Shown here piece by piece: positions 1 to 5,144 of a DNA stretch of 5,144 nucleotides. Each line of letters starts with the position of its first letter. Position 1 is the first letter of the stretch. The stretch comes from an uncultured Oscillospiraceae bacterium (GTDB lineage: Bacteria; Bacillota; Clostridia; Oscillospirales; Acutalibacteraceae): positions 1 to 5,144 of the forward strand of contig CABVAD010000092.1 in assembly GCA_902496265.1 (NCBI GenBank). The letters run 5' to 3'. Position numbers and translations under genes: made by a program. Below the pieces are notes generated by a model that saw nothing but the letters and a program-made list of their open reading frames with translations, was not told where the DNA came from and searched no databases.

Positions 1-15
1 GCTAGATATAAATAT

Positions 16-21
16 GAGGAG
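16..21 (+). promoter_or_regulatory. Ribosome binding site for the TTG-started desulfurase
   Basis: GAGGAG lies nine bases before the TTG at 31 and is a good Shine-Dalgarno match. It decides the start: the frame stays open to the window edge with no ATG or GTG, and cysteine desulfurases of this family normally begin only a few residues before the YLDN-S-TT strand, which sits at residues 6-13 when TTG is used. Confidence 0.7.
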
Positions 22-30
22 CGCGGCGTT

Positions 31-1164
31 TTGGAGCATATCGCTTATCTTGACAACAGTTCTACCACAAAGCCCTCAGAAAGGGCGGTTCAATATATAA
101 CTCGGGCACTTGAATGCAGCTGGGGTAATCCCTCCTCGCTTCACAGCTTAGGCTTGGAGGCGGAAATTGCCCTTAACGGAGCAAGGGAGTGTATCGCGCA
201 CTCCGTAAACGCAAGAGCCGATGAAATTTTTTTCACAGGCAGCGGCACGGAGGCTAACAACACCGCGCTTTTATCTGCACTTAGGGCTAAAGGCAGGGGC
301 GGAAGAATTATTACCACGGCTATCGAGCACCCCTCGGTGCTTGAGACCGCCAAAAGGCTCAGCGATTACGGCTTTGAGGTTGTGCGCTTAAGACCTCAAA
401 AAAACGGAATTGTTCCGCTGTCCGCGCTTGAAAACGCCCTTACGGATAACACCTTGCTTGTCAGTATGATGCTTGTGAACAATGAAACGGGCGCGGTTCA
501 GCCTGTGAGAGAGGCGGCGGCGCTTACAAAGCGTACAGTCCCCACCGCACTTTTCCATTGTGACGCGGTGCAGGGCTACGGCAAGCTGCCTGTTAATGTT
601 AAGCAATTAGGGGTTGACCTTTTGTCTGCCAGCGGTCATAAAATTCACGGTCCCAAGGGAATAGGCTTTTTGTACTGCAAAAAGGGCGTGCATATAAATC
701 CGCTTATAACAGGCGGCGGTCAGGAGCGCGGTATGCGCTCGGGCACGGAGCCGACCCCGCTGATTATGGGGCTTATGGGGGCGGCAGAGGAGCTTGTGAA
801 GCCCGAAATTCAGCTTAAAAAACAGCAGGAGCTGTTCGATTACACAAGGGACAGGCTGCTTGAAATCGGCGCTGTTATAAACTCGCCCGACGGCTGTTTG
901 CCTTATATATTAAATGCTTCGCTTATAGGCTACCGTTCGGAAACCCTGCTTCATTTTCTTGAAAGCCGAAATGTTTTTGTTTCAAGCGGGAGCGCCTGCG
1001 CTAAGGGCCACGGCAGCTATGTGCTGAATGAAATGGGTTTTGACAGAAAACGTACCGACAGCGCGCTTAGAATAAGCTTTTCGAGATATAATATAAAAGA
1101 GGACGCGGATATGCTCGTCTCGGCTCTTGAGGACGCAAAAAAACAGCTTAGAAAGGCAAACTGA
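31..1164 (+). CDS. iscS: Cysteine desulfurase (NifS/IscS-type, partner of ThiI)
   Basis: This PLP-dependent cytoplasmic enzyme removes sulfur from L-cysteine, giving alanine and an enzyme-bound persulfide. The 377 residues match the usual family length. Visible landmarks are the YLDNSSTT start (residues 6-13), the GSGTEANN cofactor loop (70-77), EH at 99-100, the HCDAVQ strand (176-181) and SGHK with the PLP-binding Lys204. The RSGTE motif is at 236-240, and SSGSACAKG carries the catalytic Cys323 in the group I (IscS/NifS) style. The stretch from Cys323 to the following YVL is about two residues shorter than in E. coli IscS as I remember it. The stop codon overlaps the thiI start by one base, so the main job is probably to supply ThiI, like NifZ in Bacillus subtilis. 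The symbol marks the family; a housekeeping Fe-S role is neither shown nor excluded. The start is TTG with a good ribosome binding site. Confidence 0.93.
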   Translation: MEHIAYLDNSSTTKPSERAVQYITRALECSWGNPSSLHSLGLEAEIALNGARECIAHSVNARADEIFFTGSGTEANNTALLSALRAKGRGGRIITTAIEHPSVLETAKRLSDYGFEVVRLRPQKNGIVPLSALENALTDNTLLVSMMLVNNETGAVQPVREAAALTKRTVPTALFHCDAVQGYGKLPVNVKQLGVDLLSASGHKIHGPKGIGFLYCKKGVHINPLITGGGQERGMRSGTEPTPLIMGLMGAAEELVKPEIQLKKQQELFDYTRDRLLEIGAVINSPDGCLPYILNASLIGYRSETLLHFLESRNVFVSSGSACAKGHGSYVLNEMGFDRKRTDSALRISFSRYNIKEDADMLVSALEDAKKQLRKAN

Positions 1165-2333
1165 TGAAAGAGATAATTTTGATTAAAAACGGCGAGCTGG
1201 CTTTAAAAGGGCTTAACCGCTGTAATTTTGAGGACACGCTCATTAAAAACATAAAGCGCCGCCTTAAGGATTTGGGCGAGACGGAGATCCGCAAGTCGCA
1301 GTCAACCGTTTATATCGAGCCTAAGAGCGAGGACTACGACTTTGAGGAGGCTTTGTCCCGCGTGGGCAGAATATTCGGTATAGCGGGCTTCAGCCGCGCC
1401 TGCGTCTGCGAAAAAACGGCAGAGGACATACTTTCGCGTTCTCCCGAATATCTTAAAAATATAATGGAAAAAATAAAAACCTTCAAGGTTGAGGCAAAGC
1501 GGGCTGACAAACGCTTTCCCCTTACCTCCCCCGAAATATGCCGCGAGGTGGGAGCGGTACTGCTTGAAAAATACCCCCACCTTAAGGTTGACGTTCACAA
1601 TCCCGACCGCGTGGTATATGTTGAAATACGCGATTTCGCCGCCTATGTAAGGGCTGAACAGCTAAAGGGCGCGGGGGGCTTACCCGTGGGAACGGCGGGC
1701 AGGGCATCAATATTGATTTCGGGCGGAATCGACAGTCCCGTCGCCGCCTGGACTATGGCAAAGCGCGGACTGCGCCTTAATGCAATTCACTTTGCAAGCC
1801 CGCCTTATACAAGCCCGCGCGCCGAGCTTAAGGTGCGCACCCTGCTTAAAAAGGTAGCGGCGTACAGCGGCACGGTTAATCTTGCCGTAGTCCCCTTTAC
1901 CGAAATACAGGACGAGATAGGCAAAAACTGCCCCGAGGATTATTTTACCCTTATTATGCGACGTATGATGATGCGCATATCCGAGCGTTTGGCAAGAGAA
2001 GCGGGAAGCCTTGCGCTTATAACGGGCGAGAGCCTCGGTCAGGTTGCAAGCCAGACCCTGCCCGCCCTCGTCACGACCGACAGCGTTGTTAATATGCCCG
2101 TCCTCCGTCCGCTTATCGGTATGGATAAGGAGGAAATAATTAAGATTTCAAGGAATATCGACACCTTTGAAACCTCGATTCTGCCTTATGAGGACTGCTG
2201 TACGGTCTTTACTCCCAAGCACCCGAAAACAAGACCCACCCTTGAATCCTGCCTTGAGGCGGAAAAGGGGCTTGATGTTGAGCGTCTTGTCGAAAAAGCG
2301 GTGAGCGAGACCGCATATTCCTATATTGAATAA
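1164..2333 (+). CDS. thiI: tRNA 4-thiouridine sulfurtransferase ThiI (no rhodanese domain)
   Basis: ThiI adenylates U8 of tRNA with ATP and replaces the oxygen with sulfur to make s4U, a near-UV sensor. In some bacteria it also helps build the thiamine thiazole. The 389 residues show an N-terminal ferredoxin-like part (about 1-60), a THUMP RNA-binding domain (about 60-165), a GGLPVG linker (171-176) and a PP-loop ATPase domain with SGGIDS at 186-191. Further family motifs are GESLGQVASQT (288-298) and PYEDCC with Cys345/Cys346 (341-346), which corresponds to the conserved cysteine near E. coli Cys344. The protein ends right after this domain, so the C-terminal rhodanese domain of E. coli ThiI is absent, as in Bacillus. 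Such short forms take sulfur directly from a dedicated cysteine desulfurase, which is exactly the upstream neighbour. Translation is probably coupled: TGATG overlap, with GAAAGG seven bases before the ATG. Confidence 0.95.
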   Translation: MKEIILIKNGELALKGLNRCNFEDTLIKNIKRRLKDLGETEIRKSQSTVYIEPKSEDYDFEEALSRVGRIFGIAGFSRACVCEKTAEDILSRSPEYLKNIMEKIKTFKVEAKRADKRFPLTSPEICREVGAVLLEKYPHLKVDVHNPDRVVYVEIRDFAAYVRAEQLKGAGGLPVGTAGRASILISGGIDSPVAAWTMAKRGLRLNAIHFASPPYTSPRAELKVRTLLKKVAAYSGTVNLAVVPFTEIQDEIGKNCPEDYFTLIMRRMMMRISERLAREAGSLALITGESLGQVASQTLPALVTTDSVVNMPVLRPLIGMDKEEIIKISRNIDTFETSILPYEDCCTVFTPKHPKTRPTLESCLEAEKGLDVERLVEKAVSETAYSYIE

Positions 2334-2357
2334 ATTTCTTGATAAAGCGGTAATTAT

Positions 2358-2852
2358 ATGAACAACAATATATACGAGCTTAGCTGTGAGGCCGTAAGGC
2401 TTTTAAAGGAAAATAAAATGACCGTTTCGACGGCGGAATCCTGCACGGGCGGACTTGTCTCGGCGTATATTACCGCCGTTCCCGGCACTTCCTCTGTTTT
2501 TGAGCTGGGGATCGCCTCCTATTCCTGCCGCATAAAGCATAAGATTTTGGGAGTGGACGGTGAAACGCTCCGAAGCTTAGGGGCGGTAAGCCGCGAAACG
2601 GCGTATCAAATGGCGGCAAACGTACGGGAAATGGCAGATTCGAGTATCGGCGTTTCGGTTACGGGGGTCGCGGGACCCGACGGCTCGGAGGGGCACGACC
2701 CGGGGCTTGTATATATTGCGGCGGCGTATGACGGCGGCGTTTTTGTAAAGGAGCTTAACATTGAGCCGCTCTCACGAAACTACGTCAGGGAAACGGCGGT
2801 TTGTGAAGTGTTTAAGCTTATAATTCAAATAATCGGGGAAGTAAAAAAATGA
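2358..2852 (+). CDS. pncC: Nicotinamide-nucleotide amidohydrolase (stand-alone CinA C-terminal domain)
   Basis: This family hydrolyses NMN to nicotinic acid mononucleotide plus ammonia, recycling the NMN left by DNA ligase into NAD synthesis. At 164 residues it is a single CinA C-terminal domain without the N-terminal MoCF domain. Landmarks are TAESCTGG (25-32) with the putative nucleophile Ser28, a GIASYSCRIKHKILGV segment (51-66) holding the conserved Tyr and Lys residues, GAVSRETA (75-82) and VTGVAGPDGS (101-110). The loop after AGP is slightly unusual: the common GGG and KPVG elements are replaced by DGS and HDPG. The ATG at 2358 has only a weak upstream match (AAGCGG). Met21 at 2418 has a better AAAGGA, but starting there would remove the N-terminal helix that relatives keep before AESCTGG. 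It follows thiI by 24 bases and overlaps the sortase start by four. Confidence 0.9.
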   Translation: MNNNIYELSCEAVRLLKENKMTVSTAESCTGGLVSAYITAVPGTSSVFELGIASYSCRIKHKILGVDGETLRSLGAVSRETAYQMAANVREMADSSIGVSVTGVAGPDGSEGHDPGLVYIAAAYDGGVFVKELNIEPLSRNYVRETAVCEVFKLIIQIIGEVKK

Positions 2853-3787
2853 AACACGCAAAAGAAAAAGGTGATTTTTTTCACAGGCTGTATTTATCCT
2901 ATATTCCTAACGGGAGGGACAATTTAAAGCAGATAGTTATTAAGGTGTTTTTCCTTATATCGCTTATAACCCTTATCGTCTCCGCCGCGTATCTTACAAA
3001 TTATTTTCTTTCGGCAAGGCATCAGGACGGCATTATCGAGGACACGCGCTCGGTATGGCACGGAACAGAAACAGAGACGGAGACAGAGGACGCGCCCGAG
3101 CCTTCGGCAACCGAGCTTCTGCTTCGGGAAAACAGCGATTTCAAGGGCTGGATAACCGTGCCGAACACCAAAATCGACAATCCGATTTATCAAACCGATA
3201 ATAACGACTTCTATTTAACCCACAATCAGAAAAAGCAAAAAAGCGCTTACGGAGCTCTGTTTTTTGACTATACAAATTTAATAAGCGAGACCGAGACCGA
3301 CAAAAATCTTGTAATATACGGCCACCATATGAAAAACGGCTCGATGTTCGCCAATCTCACAAAATATAAGTCGTTAAGATTTTATAAGGAAAATCCCGTG
3401 ATAGAGTTTTCCACGCTGTATAAAAAAAGTACATATAAGGTGTACGCGGCGTTTGTGCTTAACGCCTCTAAGTCGGACGATAACGGTTATATATATAACA
3501 TTTCGCGGAAAAGCTTTATAAACGACGGGGATTTTAACTCATGGGTAGACGAAGCTCGCGATCGCAGTCTTATAAGCACGGGAGTAGATGTTCAAAACGG
3601 CGATAATATAATCACGCTTGTCACCTGCACATATGATTTTGACGACGCGAGATTTGTGGTGATGGCAAGGGAGACCCGCGAGGGGGAGGACGTTTCGGTA
3701 GATACTGCCAAAGCCGCCGCAAACCCGTCGCCGAGATACCCGAAGCGCTGGTACGACGACCGCGGAATCGACTATCCGTTTGACTGA
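2849..3787 (+). CDS. srtB: Class B sortase, membrane-anchored transpeptidase
   Basis: Sortases cleave a C-terminal sorting signal on secreted proteins and join them to peptidoglycan or to another subunit. The protein has a short basic cytoplasmic tail (1-28), one membrane segment (about 29-54), a TETETETE linker (73-80) and an extracellular sortase domain (about 90-275). Class B features include DFKGWITVPNTKID (97-110), the YLTHNQKKQKSAYGALFFDY block (122-141) and VIYGHHMKNGSMF with the catalytic His159 (155-167). TLVTC supplies Cys260, and DARFVV supplies the active-site Arg268. At 312 residues it is longer than Staphylococcus aureus SrtB. The extra length lies in the linker and in a tail of about 38 residues that is rich in Pro, Arg, Tyr and Trp (NPSPRYPKRWYDD, 292-304). 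The start overlaps the pncC stop (ATGA) and has GGGGAAG seven bases upstream. No LPXTG- or NPQTN-like substrate is in the window. The class call is firm; the substrate is unknown. Confidence 0.93.
   Translation: MKHAKEKGDFFHRLYLSYIPNGRDNLKQIVIKVFFLISLITLIVSAAYLTNYFLSARHQDGIIEDTRSVWHGTETETETEDAPEPSATELLLRENSDFKGWITVPNTKIDNPIYQTDNNDFYLTHNQKKQKSAYGALFFDYTNLISETETDKNLVIYGHHMKNGSMFANLTKYKSLRFYKENPVIEFSTLYKKSTYKVYAAFVLNASKSDDNGYIYNISRKSFINDGDFNSWVDEARDRSLISTGVDVQNGDNIITLVTCTYDFDDARFVVMARETREGEDVSVDTAKAAANPSPRYPKRWYDDRGIDYPFD
3065..3088 (+). repeat. Short in-frame hexamer repeat coding for Thr-Glu
   Basis: Four tandem copies of a hexamer close to ACAGAG (ACAGAA, ACAGAG, ACGGAG, ACAGAG) encode TETETETE in the stalk of the sortase, just outside the membrane segment. 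It probably acts as a flexible spacer. Its unit size keeps the reading frame, so copy number could vary without breaking the gene. Confidence 0.7.
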
Positions 3788-3794
3788 TAATAAA

Positions 3795-3802
3795 AGGGGG
3801 AG
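3795..3802 (+). promoter_or_regulatory. Strong ribosome binding site of the last operon gene
   Basis: AGGGGGAG lies five bases before the ATG at 3808 and is the strongest Shine-Dalgarno match in the window apart from that of the first gene. It fixes the start at Met1 rather than Met5 (3820). It also suggests that this gene is initiated independently, unlike the overlapping starts upstream. Confidence 0.7.
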
Positions 3803-3807
3803 CGTAT

Positions 3808-4992
3808 ATGCTGCAAAATATGAAGGTGGATATAGTTTATTATAAAACCAATACCGATTTTGAGATGGAATTTAATCTCTGCGGCTGCTGCCGTATGAGA
3901 CTGCTTACCGATAAGGCGTCGGATAAAAAGACCCTTGTGCACGACCTTGCAAGGGCGGTATCGCGCAGTCAAGTGATAATTATTGCCGGTAAGCTTTCGG
4001 GCGAGGAGGGAATTATCGAAATAACGGCGCGGGCTATTGCAAAGACCGTAACAGAAATCGATAAAAGCCTTTACGGTATAAATTCCGAGGAAAAACTAAG
4101 CGTTATTAACGGAGCCACTCCGCTTGTAACGCCCGACGGCGAATTCGGCGGCTGTATTATCGAGAGCGGTCCGCAGTCAATGATACTCCTTTCGGAGGAC
4201 AGAGCGGTTCGCAAAACGGTTATGAACACCCTTATTCACCCCTATATTGAGGAGCTTTGCACCCTTGATTTAAAGGCTAAGGCGGCAAATGCCGCGGCTG
4301 AAGCGCCCGCGGTTACCGCTCCCGCCGAGCCGCCCGCGGCGGCTGTAACTGAAATAAGCGATATTTCTTCAAGCTCCGAGACCGATTCACACGAAACCGA
4401 ATTGCAGACCGAGCCTGCCGCCGAGGAAGACAAGACCGCGGCAGAGCCGAAGGAGGAAGCCGAGCCTTGCAAGGAGAATACTGCCGCGGAGGATACCGCC
4501 GAGCAGGAAAAAGCGGAGGAACTAGCCGAGGAAAGCCTTAAGGAGGAAATAAAGGAAGAAGAGACAAAGGGGCAGGCTGACGAGCCGCCCGCCAAGCCGC
4601 TTTCCTCCTTTTCCTCAAAGCCCGACGATGTTTCTCTTTCGGGCGGTATGATTTTTGAAACCGACGGTTACCGCGCCGCCGCCGAGCCTTTATACGGCGA
4701 ATCGGATTCGGAGCTTTTCATAGAGACCGAACGTATTAAAAAAAGAAGAATAGCATTTTACAATCGCGCTTATGTTCCCGAGCCCGACGAGGACTCGCAG
4801 TATCATACCTCAGATGATTCAGAGGGAAAGCTTAAATCGGGATTTTCGGGAAATCTTGCCATTCTGATTATATCTGTGCTGCTGCTGATTGTTTTGGCGG
4901 TGCTGTGCTACTGTATATTCTACGTTCCCTCAAAGGACGGAGTGACCGCCTCCGCATATCTTCGCGAAACCTTCAATACGCTGTTTGGATAG
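3808..4992 (+). CDS. Membrane-anchored protein with a degenerate CinA-N/MoaB-like domain and acidic linker
   Basis: I do not recognise this as a named gene. The 394 residues have three parts. Residues 1-152 form a compact alpha/beta region with a CGCC cluster (25-28). Residues about 153-265 are a low-complexity linker rich in Ala, Glu, Pro and Thr. Residues 266-345 are charged and include KKRR (311-314), followed by one hydrophobic segment (about 349-372) and a 22-residue tail. There is no signal peptide, so the N-terminal domain is probably cytoplasmic and the tail outside. By eye, RSQVIIIAGKLSGEEGIIEITARAIA lines up with the CinA N-terminal GGLGPT-x-DD-x-T loop and its helix. ATPLVTPDGEFGG and SMILLSEDRA (residues about 103-133) then line up with the NP-x-GTAPG and LPGPP parts. 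The signature Gly and Asp residues are lost, so catalysis looks unlikely. It lies 20 bases after the sortase and is the last gene before the terminator. The coding call is firm; the domain relation is an inference. Confidence 0.85.
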   Translation: MLQNMKVDIVYYKTNTDFEMEFNLCGCCRMRLLTDKASDKKTLVHDLARAVSRSQVIIIAGKLSGEEGIIEITARAIAKTVTEIDKSLYGINSEEKLSVINGATPLVTPDGEFGGCIIESGPQSMILLSEDRAVRKTVMNTLIHPYIEELCTLDLKAKAANAAAEAPAVTAPAEPPAAAVTEISDISSSSETDSHETELQTEPAAEEDKTAAEPKEEAEPCKENTAAEDTAEQEKAEELAEESLKEEIKEEETKGQADEPPAKPLSSFSSKPDDVSLSGGMIFETDGYRAAAEPLYGESDSELFIETERIKKRRIAFYNRAYVPEPDEDSQYHTSDDSEGKLKSGFSGNLAILIISVLLLIVLAVLCYCIFYVPSKDGVTASAYLRETFNTLFG

Positions 4993-5002
4993 TTTTTGAT
5001 TC

Positions 5003-5068
5003 GGGTTGCCGTATTAAAGGCGCTTTGTTCGGTTTAATTCCTGCAATTCCGCCTTAATGCGACAGCCC
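5003..5068. repeat. Long imperfect inverted repeat (hairpin) after the operon
   Basis: Bases 5003-5022 (beginning GGGTTGCC) pair with 5050-5068 (ending GACAGCCC). They form about 18 base pairs, two of them G-U, with one C-A mismatch (5009/5062) and one bulged A (5018). The loop of 27 bases contains a small AATT/AATT hairpin. No T-run follows on either strand, so it is not a standard intrinsic terminator. It could be a structured 3' end protecting the mRNA, a processing site, or one copy of a dispersed palindromic repeat. I see no flanking target-site duplication. Confidence 0.6.
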
Positions 5069-5083
5069 TTATGTATATTTACG

Positions 5084-5122
5084 GCGGACTGTGTGTTTGC
5101 GGTAAATACAGACCGCATTTTT
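5084..5122 (+). terminator. Rho-independent terminator of the operon
   Basis: GCGGACTGTGT (5084-5094) pairs with ATACAGACCGC (5106-5116), giving ten pairs including one G-U and one A-A mismatch, with an 11-base loop. TTTTT follows at 5118-5122 and then more A/T-rich sequence. A shorter perfect stem, TGCGGT (5098-5103) with ACCGCA (5112-5117), would sit before the same T-run. Either fold places a terminator about 100 bases after the last stop codon, in the + direction. Confidence 0.72.
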
Positions 5123-5144
5123 ATAATAATTTTCACTAAGTTTT

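Larger units (their letters stand above)
4993..5144. other. Non-coding 3' region with two structures, no gene
   Basis: No reading frame of credible length or with a ribosome binding site is present on either strand. The stretch holds the long hairpin (5003-5068) and the terminator (5084-5122), then A/T-rich sequence to the window end. TATAAT occurs at 5122-5127 but overlaps the terminator tail and lacks a convincing -35 box at normal spacing. Confidence 0.6.

Noticed and set aside
3..5. TAG that could be the stop codon of an upstream gene
   Set aside because: Only one codon of context is in the window, so a gene end cannot be supported.
7..15. TATAAATAT as a -10 promoter box for the operon
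   Set aside because: It lies directly against the ribosome binding site, leaving no room for a transcript start with a usable leader, and no -35 region is in the window.
14..16. ATG upstream of the first gene
   Set aside because: It is out of frame with the desulfurase and its frame stops within about 30 codons without family similarity. It also overlaps the GAGGAG ribosome binding site.
1302..1598. Reverse-strand open frame inside thiI
   Set aside because: It lies entirely within a well-supported conserved gene and shows no recognisable protein features.
2418..2420. Met21 as the start of pncC, with AAAGGA upstream
   Set aside because: It would delete the N-terminal helix that PncC proteins keep before AESCTGG and lengthen the gap after thiI.
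2924..3193. Reverse-strand open frame inside the sortase gene
   Set aside because: It covers the membrane segment and linker codons of the sortase, and its translation has no family resemblance.
4242..4595. Reverse-strand open frame of 117 codons, rich in Ser and Ala
   Set aside because: It is a mirror of the Ala/Glu-rich linker of the + strand gene. It has no ribosome binding site, and its low-complexity composition is what the reverse strand of such codons gives.
4915..4992. C-terminal end of the last protein as a sortase sorting signal
   Set aside because: A sorting signal needs an LPXTG-like motif, then a hydrophobic helix, then a short basic tail. Here no such motif precedes the helix, and a 22-residue non-basic tail follows it. 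There is also no signal peptide.
5122..5127. Perfect TATAAT as a promoter for a downstream gene
   Set aside because: It is part of the A/T-rich terminator tail. The nearest TTG-containing hexamer (TTGCGG at 5097-5102) is a poor -35 at 19 bases spacing. No downstream gene is visible.

Overview
The window looks like chromosomal DNA from a low- to moderate-GC Firmicute, most likely a clostridium of the Oscillospirales/Ruminococcaceae kind. Four things suggest this: purine-rich Shine-Dalgarno sites, a ThiI with no rhodanese domain paired with its own cysteine desulfurase (as in Bacillus), a clostridial-style class B sortase, and tightly packed co-directional genes. The lineage is an inference from protein style only.

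All five genes lie on the + strand and read as one operon. Positions 31-1164 encode a PLP-dependent cysteine desulfurase (TTG start). It overlaps by one base the thiI gene (1164-2333), the tRNA 4-thiouridine sulfurtransferase. After 24 bases comes pncC (2358-2852), a stand-alone CinA C-terminal domain predicted to deamidate NMN. It overlaps by four bases (ATGA) a class B sortase gene (2849-3787). Twenty bases later begins a gene for a 394-residue membrane protein (3808-4992) that I cannot name. The last 152 bases hold no gene but contain two RNA-type structures: a long imperfect hairpin (5003-5068) and a rho-independent terminator (5084-5122) that probably ends the operon.

The first two genes form a clear unit: the desulfurase moves sulfur from cysteine to a persulfide and ThiI uses it to thiolate U8 of tRNA and possibly to feed thiamine synthesis. 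PncC belongs to pyridine-nucleotide salvage. The sortase acts outside the membrane and has no substrate in the window.

The most interesting item is the last protein. By eye, residues about 28-150 follow the CinA N-terminal (MoaB/MoCF-like) domain, but both signature loops are changed beyond recognition. The domain is joined through a long acidic linker to a C-terminal membrane anchor. With pncC two genes upstream, the window may hold both halves of a CinA protein, split around a sortase, with the N-terminal half converted into a non-enzymatic membrane-anchored module. This is a hypothesis from manual alignment to remembered family patterns and needs a profile or structure comparison.
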